Part shown: in pieces, positions 1-8,637 of the stretch | Layout: every line of letters begins with the position of its first letter | Position numbering within the stretch: position 1 is the first letter of the stretch | NCBI RefSeq assembly: GCF_011753055.1 | Contig: NZ_VWWJ01000027.1 | Coordinates: 28,835 to 92,834 of the forward strand | Direction of reading: 5' to 3' | DNA: 64,000 bases | Origin: Burkholderia sp. Ax-1719 | GTDB taxonomy: Bacteria; Pseudomonadota; Gammaproteobacteria; Burkholderiales; Burkholderiaceae | Made by a program: the position numbers and the translations under genes | The notes under the pieces: model-generated | Told to the model about the DNA's origin: nothing | The model's database searches: none | Seen by the model: only the letters and a program-made list of their open reading frames with translations

Positions 1-104
1 CGTTCTTCCCCGGCTTCGAAAGCGTGAGCGCGAAGCGCGCCGCGCTGGCCTACAGGCGCAGCGTCGAAGGCGTGCAGACGGGGCGCGTTTTCAAGGTGTA
101 TTGA
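1..104 (+). CDS. C-terminal end of an unidentified protein (partial)
   Basis: Only the last 33 codons lie in the window, read in the frame that starts at base 3 and stops with TGA at 102-104. The tail is basic and ends SVEGVQTGRVFKVY. It loosely resembles the end of NAD(P)-dependent oxidoreductases of the Gfo/Idh/MocA kind, but this is too short to name. The gene converges on the DUF3592 gene, with three bases between the two stop codons. Confidence 0.45.
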   Translation, partial: FFPGFESVSAKRAALAYRRSVEGVQTGRVFKVY

Positions 105-107
105 GGT

Positions 108-1064
108 TCAGGTTTGTGCGCGGCGCTTCGCACTCTGTGTGCGCTTGCTTGTGCGTGCGCCGCGCCATGTCACAGCGCAGACGAATACCCCCGCGGCAAG
201 CAATATCGAACTGAGCAACGTGAAGAGCGAAGCCCATATCCATCGATCCCAGAACGCATCCACCATCGCGCGCTGGGGATTGTGCGGGTCATAGAGCACG
301 TCGACTTTGTCGCTCCATCTGCCACCGCTTGAGGACGACCCTTGCGCGAATGTGTATTGGCGGCCATCGGCGGCAACGAATTCGACGATCGCGGAGTGGA
401 GATGGGTCGCGCTCTGTGTTCGACTGACACGCTCCTGACTGTCGACGACCGTGCCTGAAGCGCGCCCGTAGTTGCGCGTTATTTCGATCTGGTGGAAAAA
501 CGACAAGGCGGCCGCGACAGCGCCCAATGTTCCGAATGCGATCAGCGCGCAGCCAATCCGCATCACCTCCCGATCGCGCGCCGCGCGTCGCGCCGCCATC
601 GACAGTTTGCTGCTCACGTTACGAACGCCGCCGCGCCGATCCGAAACGCGAACGAACACCCCAATAGCGGCAAACACCACGCCAAGTAGAGCGAGAATGA
701 CCACTCCGAACCAACGCTCGCCAAATGAGTCGATGATGACGCTGCGCGCGCCATTCGAGGGGTCGTAATAGATTGTCACTGTGTCGCCAGGGTCGTCGAC
801 CGGTTCGGTCGATTCGAGCCGTCCACGCACGCTGACAATCTTGCCGTCCGGGGTGACGCAGCGATAAATGCTTGCGTAGCGATCGAGGCCGACTCCCTCG
901 TGGCTGAATCCTGCGACGACCGCTTCGGTCCGTGTCATGCCGCGCGTGGCGGCAACCGACGACCAGCACCAGATCGCGGCGCCCACCAGCATCAATACGC
1001 CCAACCAGAGGAAAACGTTGAGGCCCAGACCTCGTTTGACTGCTTGCGGAGACGGTGTACTCAT
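108..1064 (-). CDS. Membrane protein with two DUF3592 domains
   Basis: This 318-residue protein has a duplicated layout: a membrane helix (about residues 15-38), an extracytoplasmic beta-rich segment, a helix (about 117-137), then the same order again (helices near 170-190 and 275-298). Each soluble segment ends in the DUF3592 signature, first DTVTIYYDPSN and later DKVDVLYDPHNP, followed by an aromatic-rich stretch (GERWFG and WDRWIW). Proteins of this family are membrane anchored and of unknown function. The C-terminus is very basic and probably cytoplasmic. No partner gene is evident; it converges on the partial gene to the left, and the SulP gene lies upstream in the same direction. Confidence 0.75.
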   Translation of the reverse strand: MSTPSPQAVKRGLGLNVFLWLGVLMLVGAAIWCWSSVAATRGMTRTEAVVAGFSHEGVGLDRYASIYRCVTPDGKIVSVRGRLESTEPVDDPGDTVTIYYDPSNGARSVIIDSFGERWFGVVILALLGVVFAAIGVFVRVSDRRGGVRNVSSKLSMAARRAARDREVMRIGCALIAFGTLGAVAAALSFFHQIEITRNYGRASGTVVDSQERVSRTQSATHLHSAIVEFVAADGRQYTFAQGSSSSGGRWSDKVDVLYDPHNPQRAMVDAFWDRWIWASLFTLLSSILLAAGVFVCAVTWRGARTSKRTQSAKRRAQT

Positions 1065-1112
1065 GAGGAATCAGGCGTAAGAGGCAATCAATACCCTGAA
1101 GAATACCTGCCC

Positions 1113-2615
1113 CTAAGCCGATACCCGCACCTCCGCGTCCGCACGCGCAAGCAGCCCGCTGCAACGCGCCGACAGATTCGCAAACGCCACGTGCTTGCCC
1201 GCGCGCTCATAGCGCGCCTGCACCGCTTCGAGCGCGGCAATCGCCGAGTGATCGGCCACATGCAGATGCGCGCAATCCAGCCGCACCGCGTCCGGGTCGC
1301 GCGCCGGATCGAACAGCGCCTGGAACTGCGCCGCCGATGCAAAAAACAGCGTGCCGCGCAGCGTATAAACGCGCTCGCCTGAAGGCTCGTCGCGCATTTC
1401 GCAGCGGAATTCGCGCGCGTGCTGCCACGCAAAATTCAGCGATGCGATCACGATGCCGCACAGCACGGCAGTCGCGAGATCGGTACAGACGGTGATGACC
1501 GTCACGGCAACGATCACCAGCGCGTCGTTGCGCGGCACCTTGTGCAGCACGCGCAGCGAACCCCACGCGAAGGTCTGCCCTGCCACGATAAACATCACGC
1601 CCACCAGCGCCGCAAGCGGAATGCGTTCGATCAGCGGCGAGAGGCACAGGATAAACAGCAGGATCATCACGCCGCTCGTCACGCCCGAAAGACGCCCGCG
1701 TCCGCCCGAGCCGAGGTTGATGACGGTCTGACCGATCATCGCGCAGCCGCCCATCGCGCCGAACATCCCCGCCGCGATATTGGCCGCGCCCAGCGCCACG
1801 CATTCGCGATTAGGCTGGCCGCGCGAATTCGTCACGTCGTCGGTGAGATTGAGCGTGAGCAGCGTCTCCAGCAAGCCGACCAGCGACATCAGCACCGCAT
1901 AGGGCAGCACGATGCGCAGCGTCTCCAGATTCATCGGCACGGCGGGCAGGCTGAACGCGGGCAGGCCGCCCGCGATGTGCGCCATGTCGCCGAGCGTACG
2001 CGCGGGCAGATGCAGCAGCGCCGCCGCCGCGCCCACGCCGACAATCGCCACCAGCGCGGGCGGCACGGCTTTGGTGAGACGCGGCATGACGAACACGATC
2101 GCCATCGTCAGCGCGACGAGGCCCACCATCAGCGCGAGCGCCTGGCCGTGCATCCATTCCATGCCGTTCGGCCCTGGCGTCTTGAAGTGCTCGAACTGGG
2201 CGCGCGCAATGATGATCGCGAGGCCGTTGACGAAGCCGAGCATCACCGGATGCGGGACCATGCGGATCAGTTTGCCCAGCCGCAGCGCGCCGAACAGGAT
2301 CATCAGCAGGCCGCCAAGAACGACCGTGGCGAACAGATATTGCGCGCCGTGCTGCACCACCAGCGCGACGATCACCACCGCCATCGAGCCCGCTGCGCCG
2401 GAGATCATGCCGGGTCGGCCACCGAACAGCGCCGTGATGGTGCAGATGAAGAACGCGCCGTAGAGACCCATCAGCGGGTTCAGATGCGCGACCAGCGCGA
2501 AGGCAATGCATTCGGGCACGAGCGCGAACGACGAGGTGATGCCGGCGAGCAGTTCGCTGCGCACGGTTGTGAAGCGACTGGAGAAACGGCTCAGGCCGGA
2601 ACGGGCGGATTCCAT
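1113..2615 (-). CDS. SulP-family inorganic anion transporter
   Basis: This 500-residue inner-membrane protein is of normal SulP/SLC26 length. About 400 residues of hydrophobic helices come first; the segment ELLAGITSSFALVPECIAFA matches the family's first helices and MVPHPVMLGFVNGLAI matches the conserved core. A cytoplasmic STAS domain covers roughly residues 410-495, with the characteristic DCAHLHVADHSAIAAL. The family carries out sodium- or proton-coupled uptake of sulfate, bicarbonate or dicarboxylates; the substrate here cannot be read from sequence. The ATG at 2615 was chosen because the first helix follows directly. No linked sulfate-assimilation genes are present. Confidence 0.9.
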   Translation of the reverse strand: MESARSGLSRFSSRFTTVRSELLAGITSSFALVPECIAFALVAHLNPLMGLYGAFFICTITALFGGRPGMISGAAGSMAVVIVALVVQHGAQYLFATVVLGGLLMILFGALRLGKLIRMVPHPVMLGFVNGLAIIIARAQFEHFKTPGPNGMEWMHGQALALMVGLVALTMAIVFVMPRLTKAVPPALVAIVGVGAAAALLHLPARTLGDMAHIAGGLPAFSLPAVPMNLETLRIVLPYAVLMSLVGLLETLLTLNLTDDVTNSRGQPNRECVALGAANIAAGMFGAMGGCAMIGQTVINLGSGGRGRLSGVTSGVMILLFILCLSPLIERIPLAALVGVMFIVAGQTFAWGSLRVLHKVPRNDALVIVAVTVITVCTDLATAVLCGIVIASLNFAWQHAREFRCEMRDEPSGERVYTLRGTLFFASAAQFQALFDPARDPDAVRLDCAHLHVADHSAIAALEAVQARYERAGKHVAFANLSARCSGLLARADAEVRVSA

Positions 2616-2969
2616 GGTGCGAGTCGGTTGGCAGATGAGCGTCGATAATGCCGATCACGCGCAACGCGAGCAGGCGCAAGCGCTGTGGCGCTGGCAGCCT
2701 CGCGGAGGAGCGACCGGAATCGACGGAGAAAAAAAGCGGCGCGGACGGCATCGGCGATGCGGCGCGGCCTGGACGGACGAAAGCGCGGATTCTACCGGAT
2801 TCCCGGGCGATGCGCCGCGCGCCTTACAGCAGCGCAAGCCGCACGAGCGGCCCAAGTGGTTACCTGAAATAGCCACAAATTGGTCATTTCGCATAGCCGC
2901 ATCGACGCCTACCATGCGTTCCATCGACTCCATCGCGCCACCCGGCGCGCTCACTTCCCGAGGAATACC
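2616..2969. other. Intergenic region between divergent sulP and ahpD-like genes
   Basis: These 354 bases must hold the promoters for the SulP gene (leftward) and the AhpD-like/cupin pair (rightward). A short imperfect dyad with GTGG and CCAC arms lies near 2857-2876. I see no convincing sigma-70 boxes, terminator or small gene. Confidence 0.4.
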
Positions 2970-3407
2970 ATGCAACAGCGTCTGGACTTCTATCGCGCCA
3001 ATCCGCCCGCCATCAAGGCTCTGCTCGCCCTCGAAGAACGCATCGAGAAAAGCAGCATTGAAAAGCCGCTCGCCGAACTGGTGCGCCTGCGCGCCTCGCA
3101 GATCAACGGCTGCGCCTACTGCGTGGACATGCACGTCACGGACGCGCGCAAGGGCGGCGAAACCGAACGGCGGCTGGCCACCGTGGTGGTCTGGCGCGAA
3201 ACGCCCTTCTTCACGGAACGCGAACGCGCCGCGCTGGCCTGGACCGAAGCGCTCACGCTGGTCTCGCACGACCATGTGCCCGACGCCGTCTGGGAAGCCG
3301 TGCAGCCGCATTTCAGCGAAGCGGAAATCGTCGACCTCACCTTGCTCATTAACGCGATCAATAGCTGGAACCGCTTCGCGATTGCCTTCCGCAAGTTGCC
3401 CGCTTAA
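2970..3407 (+). CDS. Carboxymuconolactone decarboxylase / AhpD-like family protein
   Basis: This 145-residue small helical protein has the AhpD core: LVRLRASQINGCAYCVDMH contains the CxxC pair and the following histidine used as a thiol relay in alkylhydroperoxidases. The rest (WTEALTLVS and SEAEIVDLTLLINAINSWNR) matches the family repeat. The ATG at 2970 is preferred over an in-frame start 90 bases upstream because AGGA sits a few bases before it and family members begin near this point (MQQRLDFYRANP). It probably acts in the cytoplasm as a peroxidase or disulfide reductase. The exported cupin gene follows after 10 bases, so the two are probably co-transcribed. Confidence 0.88.
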   Translation: MQQRLDFYRANPPAIKALLALEERIEKSSIEKPLAELVRLRASQINGCAYCVDMHVTDARKGGETERRLATVVVWRETPFFTERERAALAWTEALTLVSHDHVPDAVWEAVQPHFSEAEIVDLTLLINAINSWNRFAIAFRKLPA

Positions 3408-3417
3408 GGAGCGCGTC

Positions 3418-3870
3418 ATGACGCTTCGCTCTTCTTTCGCGCGCGCCGCCGCGTCGATCATCGGCATGGCCGCGTTGTGCGGCGCGTGTTCCGCCTTCGC
3501 GCACGACATGAATGACGCCGATATGCACGCCGACACGGCCAGCGAGAAAATCGCCCCCGTGCTCAAGCAGGCGATTCCCGAAGCGCCCGGCAAGAACGTG
3601 CTGATCGCCACCGTTACGTTCGCGCCGGGACAGGACTCCCAGCCGCATATGCATCCGGGTTCGATCTTCGCGTACGTGACGCAAGGGCATATCGAATCGC
3701 AGCTGGAAGGCTCGCCCGCACGCGTCTATGGCCCCGGCGAGGCGTGGTATGAGCCGCCCGGCGCGCATCACATCGTCGCTCGTAACGCCAGCAAGACGGA
3801 GCCCGCGCAGATTCTCGTGTTCGCTATTGCGGGCGAGCACGATCCCATCAAGAAGCCGCTGCCGCATTGA
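3418..3870 (+). CDS. Exported cupin-domain protein
   Basis: This 150-residue protein has a cleavable signal peptide (about residues 1-28, ending CSAFAHD) and one cupin barrel. The metal-binding motif is visible as the paired histidines in QPHMHPGS, with the second cupin motif at PGEAWYEPPGAHH. It is probably a periplasmic metal-binding or detoxifying protein; substrate unknown. The gene lies 10 bases after the AhpD-like gene, and AAGGAG precedes its ATG. Its last 23 bases overlap the convergent LysR gene. Confidence 0.85.
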   Translation: MTLRSSFARAAASIIGMAALCGACSAFAHDMNDADMHADTASEKIAPVLKQAIPEAPGKNVLIATVTFAPGQDSQPHMHPGSIFAYVTQGHIESQLEGSPARVYGPGEAWYEPPGAHHIVARNASKTEPAQILVFAIAGEHDPIKKPLPH

Positions 3871-4795
3871 GCGCGACCACGTTCAGGGCGCGCGCTTCCT
3901 GCTCGCGCGCCGCCTCGAACAGGCGCACGCACATGAAATCGACGAAGGCGCGCAGACGCGGCGACGGATGGCGGCTGGACGGCCAGACGATCGAGAACTG
4001 GCCAACGGTCGTTGTGTACGCATCGAGTACGCTCGCCAGCGTCCCCGCCGCGAGCGCGTCGCGCACCAGAAAATCCGGCATATAACCGATGCCAAAGCCC
4101 GCCACCACCGACTGCATCAGCGCTTCCATGTTGTTGCAGACGAGCGCGCTGCGCAGTGCGGGCAGCGCTTCGCCGTGCGTAGCAAGCTCCCAAAGCTGCA
4201 ATTTGCCCGAGTCCGGAAAGCGGTAGCGCACGCACGCATGCGCCGCGAGATCGGCGAGCGTGTGCGGTGCACCCGCACGCGCAAGGTATTCAGGCGACGC
4301 GCACAGCACATGGCGAAACGGCCCGAGACGCCGCGCCACGAGGCTCGAATCGCTGAGCGTGCCGCTGCGGATCACAGCGTCGAAACCGCCTTCGATGACG
4401 TCCACCATGCGGTCGTTGAAGTCCAGATCCAGTTCAATCTCGGGGTAACGCGCAGAGAAATCGGGTAACGCTGGCAGCAGAAAGCGATAGCCGATAGCGG
4501 GCAGACTCACGCGCAGCCGCCCGCGCGGCGTCTGCGTAGACGCGGTCAGCACCGCCTGCGCATCGCTCAATTCGGTAAGGATATGGCTGCAACGCTCGTA
4601 AAAAAGCCGCCCTTCTTCGGTGAGCGATATTTTGCGCGTGGTGCGATGAAAGAGCCGCACGCCCAGCGACGCCTCCAGCTTCGCGATGGCCTTGCCGACC
4701 GCCGACGCCGAAATGCCCAGCGCCCGTCCTGCCGCCACGAAGCTCAGCGCCTGCGCGACGCGCACGAAGGCAACGATTGCGTTGAGATTGTCCAT
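3848..4795 (-). CDS. LysR-family transcriptional regulator
   Basis: This 315-residue protein has normal LysR length. The N-terminal winged helix-turn-helix spans residues 1-60 (MDNLNAIVAFVRVAQALSFV, then ALGISASAVGKAIAKLEASL). The substrate-binding domain from about residue 90 contains RFPDSGKLQLWEL and VVAGFGIGYMPDFLV, as in the CrgA-like subgroup. The reading frame stays open well upstream, but ATG 4795 is where the domain starts. It is divergent from the MFS exporter gene with 181 bases between them, the usual arrangement when the regulator controls the neighbour. Its 3' end overlaps the cupin gene tail to tail by 23 bases. Confidence 0.92.
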   Translation of the reverse strand: MDNLNAIVAFVRVAQALSFVAAGRALGISASAVGKAIAKLEASLGVRLFHRTTRKISLTEEGRLFYERCSHILTELSDAQAVLTASTQTPRGRLRVSLPAIGYRFLLPALPDFSARYPEIELDLDFNDRMVDVIEGGFDAVIRSGTLSDSSLVARRLGPFRHVLCASPEYLARAGAPHTLADLAAHACVRYRFPDSGKLQLWELATHGEALPALRSALVCNNMEALMQSVVAGFGIGYMPDFLVRDALAAGTLASVLDAYTTTVGQFSIVWPSSRHPSPRLRAFVDFMCVRLFEAAREQEARALNVVALNAAAAS

Positions 4796-4829
4796 ATCCG
4801 CTATTTTCGCTGTCGATCCGGGAATTCGA

Positions 4830-4846
4830 TTCCGCAATGTTCGGAA
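4830..4846. promoter_or_regulatory. Candidate LysR operator (inverted repeat)
   Basis: The sequence TTCCG-caatgtt-CGGAA is a perfect 5-7-5 dyad in the 181-base gap between the divergent LysR and MFS genes, 35 bases from the LysR start. LysR proteins usually bind such a dyad in the shared promoter. The spacing is slightly wider than the classic T-N11-A core, so the assignment is inferred from position and symmetry. Confidence 0.45.
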
Positions 4847-4976
4847 CGCCGCCCTGTTTTTCCGGCGTCGCATCGGCATTATCGTTCGTCGCTCCAGTGG
4901 CGCGCTTTGAAACCCTGCATGTAATCCGCTTTTCACGGCCGCCGAAGCCACTTCACAAGTCACTTCAGGAGCCACG

Positions 4977-6566
4977 ATGGCGCACGAACCCCTCCATGAT
5001 TCCAACGCCGATTCAAGACGCCGCGTTGCGATTCTCGCGGCGGTCTGCGTGGCGGCGCTGGCCATGCCGCTTGCGTTTTCAGGCGGCGCGGTGGCCACGC
5101 CCGCGATTGGCCGCGCGCTGGGCAATTTGGGCACAATCGCCACGCCTGGCAAACTCGCCGATCCCACCGCGCTGAACTGGATCACCAACGCCTTCATGCT
5201 GAGCTTCGGCAGCTTGCTGATGGCGGCAGGCGCGCTCGCCGATCTGTATGGCCGCAAACGCGTGTTTATCGCCGGTCTTGCGGGCTTCGTGCTCTGTTCG
5301 CTCGCGCTCGCCTGTGCGCCCACGCTCCTCGCCGTCGATTGGCTGCGCGGCGCACAAGGCGCAGCGGCCGCCGCGGCCTTAGCGGGCGGCACGGCGGCGC
5401 TCGCGCAGGAATTCGAAGGCCATGCGCGCACGCGGGCCTTCGGCGCGCTCGGCGCGACTTTCGGGCTGGGGCTGGCCTTCGGCCCGTTGATCGCGGGCGT
5501 GCTGATCCAGTACGCAAGCTGGCGCGCGATCTTCCTGAGCGGCGGCCTCGCCTGCCTGCTCTCACTCGCTTTTGGCACGCGCTATCTGCGCGAATCGCGC
5601 GACCCGCACGCACGCGGTATCGACTGGCCCGGCACGCTCAGCTTCACGCTTGCGCTGTCGAGCTTCACATTCGGCGTGATCGAGGCGCCTGTGCGGGGCT
5701 GGACGAGCGTGCCTGTCATCGCCCTGCTTGCGGCGAGCGCTCTGCTGGCCTGCGTCTTCGTCATCGTCGAAACGCGCAGCGCGCGGCCCATGCTCGATCT
5801 CTCGCTGTTCCGCTATCCGCGTTTCGTCGGCGTGCAAGTCCTGCCGATCGCCACCTGCTACTGCTATATCGTGCTGCTGGTCGTGCTGCCGCTGCGCATG
5901 ATCGGCGTGGACGGGCTGCGCGAGATCGATGCGGGCTGTCTGATGATCGCGCTCTCCGCGCCGATGCTGGTGGTGCCGTTCGTGGCCGCGGCGCTGACGC
6001 GCTGGCTGTCGATGGGCATACTCTGCGCGGCGGGGCTGGTGCTGGCCGCCGCAGGACTGCTCTGGCTAGCCGTGGCGTTGCGCGCGGGACCGTATGCGGC
6101 CATCGCGCCGATGGCGCTGATCGGCATTGGCGCAGCGTTGCCCTGGGGATTGATGGACGGACTTTCGGTGAGCGTCGTGCCGAAGGAGCGCGCGGGCATG
6201 GCCACGGGCATCTTCAGCACCACGCGCGTGGCTGGCGAAGGCGTGGCGCTCGCAACCGTCAACGCTGTGCTGGCCGCGCTCACCGCGACGCATCTGGCGC
6301 AGCGCGTGCCAGGCGACCCGCTGGCGCTAAACGAAGCCACCGCCCGGCTTGCGAGCGGCGACCTTGCACAAGCCACGCTCTGGCTACCTGTTGCAGACAC
6401 AACGACCTTGCAGCACGCCTATTCAGAGGCGTTCGGCACCGTGCTGATAGGACTTGCGGCGATTACGCTGCTCTGCGCGGTCATTGTGTTGGTCTTTCTC
6501 GGCGGACGGACGCGCACGGGCGACGCGCAAAGCGATGTGCTTGCGCAGGAACGCCAGCGCGCATGA
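4977..6566 (+). CDS. MFS transporter, DHA2-like (14 TM) drug exporter
   Basis: This 529-residue inner-membrane protein has the length of 14-helix DHA2 exporters. Family motifs are visible: LNWITNAFMLSFGSLLMAAG for helices 1-2, then the motif-A loop GALADLYGRKRVFIAG, and motif C as GLGLAFGPLIAGVLIQYASW. DHA2 members export drugs or small metabolites by proton antiport; the substrate is unknown. CTTCAGGA precedes the ATG. It is probably regulated by the divergent LysR gene. Its 3' end comes within 9 bases of the convergent sfnG-like gene. Confidence 0.92.
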   Translation: MAHEPLHDSNADSRRRVAILAAVCVAALAMPLAFSGGAVATPAIGRALGNLGTIATPGKLADPTALNWITNAFMLSFGSLLMAAGALADLYGRKRVFIAGLAGFVLCSLALACAPTLLAVDWLRGAQGAAAAAALAGGTAALAQEFEGHARTRAFGALGATFGLGLAFGPLIAGVLIQYASWRAIFLSGGLACLLSLAFGTRYLRESRDPHARGIDWPGTLSFTLALSSFTFGVIEAPVRGWTSVPVIALLAASALLACVFVIVETRSARPMLDLSLFRYPRFVGVQVLPIATCYCYIVLLVVLPLRMIGVDGLREIDAGCLMIALSAPMLVVPFVAAALTRWLSMGILCAAGLVLAAAGLLWLAVALRAGPYAAIAPMALIGIGAALPWGLMDGLSVSVVPKERAGMATGIFSTTRVAGEGVALATVNAVLAALTATHLAQRVPGDPLALNEATARLASGDLAQATLWLPVADTTTLQHAYSEAFGTVLIGLAAITLLCAVIVLVFLGGRTRTGDAQSDVLAQERQRA

Positions 6567-6575
6567 ACCCTCTGC

Positions 6576-7679
6576 TTACGCGGGCTGCGCCTCGCGCTCA
6601 CGCTCCAGTTCGCGCACGAGCGGCAGCACCTTCTGGCCGAAGTACTCCACTTCCTCGATGAAATGCAGGAACCCCGCGAGCACGAGATCGACGCCAATTG
6701 CCTTCAGCGCAACGATGCGCTGCGCGATCTGCAAAGGCGTGCCGATCAGGTTGGTGCGGAAACCGTCGTTGTACTGCACCAGATCTTCAAAAGTCGACTT
6801 CGCCCAGTTGCCCTCGCCTTCGGGCGAGGCCTTGCCCGCTTCTTTCGCGGCGTGGCCGAAGGCCTGCACGGCCTCCACATGCGCGTTGCGCACGATATCG
6901 TCGAGCACGGCGCGCGCTTCTTCCTCGGTATCGCGTGCGATCACGAAGGCATTCACGCCAATGCGCACGCTATGGTTGTTATGCGCCGCCTTCACGCGAA
7001 TATCGTCGATCTGCGCCTTGAGATTTTCGACCGTATTGCCGTTTGTGAAATACCAGTCGGACACGCTCGCGGCGTTGTCGCGCGCGGCGCGCGAACTGCC
7101 GCCCTGGAAAATTTCCGGATGCGGTTTCTGCACCGGCTTCGGGCTTAGCGTGTAATTGTTGAAGCGATAGAAGTCACCCTTGAAGGTGAAATCGTCCTCG
7201 GTCCAGATGCCGCGAATCGCGCGAATGAATTCGTTCGAGCGGCGATAGCGTTCGTCGTGTTCGAGCCACGGCTCGCCAATCGAGGTGAATTCGTCCTTGA
7301 ACCAGCCGCTCACCACGTTAATGGCAATGCGTCCGTTCGAAATATGGTCGATGGTGGCCAGTTGCTTGGCAACCACGGCCGGATGCCACGGTCCCGGCAG
7401 AATCGCCGCGATTACCTTGAGTTTTTCGGTGGCATGCAGCAATGCCTGGCTGAACGAAACAGATTCGTGCTGATATTGCGCGCCGTACCCCGCGGTGAAG
7501 CGGATCTGGCTGAGCGCATAGTCGAAGCCCGCCGCCTCGGCTGTGCGTGCGAGCTTCTGGTTGTATTCGAGGCTCCAGTCGGTGCGCTGCTCGATCTTGC
7601 TGACGACAAGTCCGCCGCTCACGTTGGGCACCCAGTAGGCGAACTTGATGTCGTCGGCAGCAGGGGCGTTCTGGCTCAT
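6576..7679 (-). CDS. sfnG: SfnG-type FMNH2-dependent dimethyl sulfone monooxygenase
   Basis: This 367-residue luciferase-like (LLM) flavin monooxygenase has near-signature N-terminal residues FAYWVPNVSGGLVVSKIEQR, typical of SfnG. The flavin-site block PGPWHPAVVAKQLATID and the segment NVVSGWFKDEF match LLM enzymes. SfnG converts dimethyl sulfone to methanesulfinate with FMNH2 and oxygen, allowing sulfur scavenging under sulfate limitation. It needs a flavin reductase supplied elsewhere; neither a reductase, sfnR nor ssuD-like gene is adjacent. GGAA precedes the ATG. The call rests on the N-terminal signature; another alkanesulfonate-type LLM enzyme is the main alternative. Confidence 0.82.
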   Translation of the reverse strand: MSQNAPAADDIKFAYWVPNVSGGLVVSKIEQRTDWSLEYNQKLARTAEAAGFDYALSQIRFTAGYGAQYQHESVSFSQALLHATEKLKVIAAILPGPWHPAVVAKQLATIDHISNGRIAINVVSGWFKDEFTSIGEPWLEHDERYRRSNEFIRAIRGIWTEDDFTFKGDFYRFNNYTLSPKPVQKPHPEIFQGGSSRAARDNAASVSDWYFTNGNTVENLKAQIDDIRVKAAHNNHSVRIGVNAFVIARDTEEEARAVLDDIVRNAHVEAVQAFGHAAKEAGKASPEGEGNWAKSTFEDLVQYNDGFRTNLIGTPLQIAQRIVALKAIGVDLVLAGFLHFIEEVEYFGQKVLPLVRELEREREAQPA

Positions 7680-7797
7680 GATCGTGTTCCGTGCAGAGTT
7701 GCGATCACGCCATCTTTCGGGATTTGCACGCCGGGCTGAACGATTTTGTTCTGCTTTGGAAAGTTGAATTGCTGCTAATTGCGGCTTTCAGCCACAT

Positions 7798-8415
7798 TCA
7801 TTCGCAGCCTTCGGGTTTGGCGTTCCAGCGGCGAATCGCGCGATTCTCGCGGTCGAAACCCAGAATGCTGACCGACGCCGTATCCAGATACAGATGCGCG
7901 CCCAGCGCCGCCGAATCGCCCATCCAGCAGGCCGCCAGCACGCGCAGAAAATGCGCATGCGAAAACACGGCAATACGCCCGCCGTCGCCGAGCATCGTCA
8001 GCAGACTGTCGACCACGCCGCGCGCACGCGCTTCGATCTGCGCGAGATTTTCGCCTTCGGGAATGGCCGAATGCCAGACGCTCCAGTCGGGTTCGGTCTG
8101 GCGAATATCGGCGGTCTTGCGGCCTTCGTAGACGCCGTAGTTCCATTCGTGCAGATCAGCCGAGATCTGCACGCGCTCGCCCAGGCCTGCCAGTTTGCAG
8201 GTCTCGATGGCGCGCGACATGGGGCTGGCGAGCACGGTATCGAAATGCTCCGCAGCGAGCGGCTTCGCGAGCGCCTGCGCCTGTTCGCGGCCACGCGCCG
8301 TAAGCCCAATATCCGTGCGGCCTGTGTGCTGCCCGCTGCGGCTCCACTCGGTTTCGCCGTGACGGATCAACCAGACTTCGCGGGATGCGGGATGCGCGTT
8401 CGATTCTGCGGCCAT
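7798..8415 (-). CDS. Histidine phosphatase family protein (phosphoglycerate mutase-like)
   Basis: This 205-residue protein has the catalytic RHG motif in WLIRHGETEW and the second histidine in VFSHAHFLRVLAA, the two histidines of the branch-1 histidine phosphatases. LASPMSRAIETC and the acid region HEWNYGVYEG also fit. Family members act on sugar phosphates, alpha-ribazole phosphate or similar small substrates; the exact one cannot be read, and no cobalamin genes are nearby. ATG 8415 was chosen over a TTG at 8448 because GGAGTG lies at good distance upstream of it. Confidence 0.9.
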   Translation of the reverse strand: MAAESNAHPASREVWLIRHGETEWSRSGQHTGRTDIGLTARGREQAQALAKPLAAEHFDTVLASPMSRAIETCKLAGLGERVQISADLHEWNYGVYEGRKTADIRQTEPDWSVWHSAIPEGENLAQIEARARGVVDSLLTMLGDGGRIAVFSHAHFLRVLAACWMGDSAALGAHLYLDTASVSILGFDRENRAIRRWNAKPEGCE

Positions 8416-8504
8416 GGGTTCACTCCGTGATGACTTCGACAGGGCCAATGATTTTACGGCAGCATGCCGCCTGCCGCACCCAGGCCACCCATTTTCATCG
8501 GACG

Positions 8505-8529
8505 AAAAAAACCGGCCATAAGGCCGGTT
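8505..8529 (-). terminator. Rho-independent terminator downstream of cheV
   Basis: An 8-bp perfect stem (AACCGGCC / GGCCGGTT, loop ATAA at 8518-8521) is followed on the minus strand by a run of T. It lies about 108 bases past the cheV stop codon and so closes that transcript. Confidence 0.85.
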
Positions 8530-8637
8530 CGGAGAGGCTCCGGAGCGATGCTGCCTGCATCCGGAACCCGAGAGAATCGTTTTTCTTCTTGATCGCGTGT
8601 GGTTTTTAGCGGTTACTGCAACGGGCTTTGAGCCTGC

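Noticed and set aside
3848..5578. A long open frame extending the LysR gene to 576 codons
   Set aside because: The extra 260 codons are antisense to the MFS gene and have low-complexity Ala/Arg/Ser composition; the LysR domain starts at 4795.
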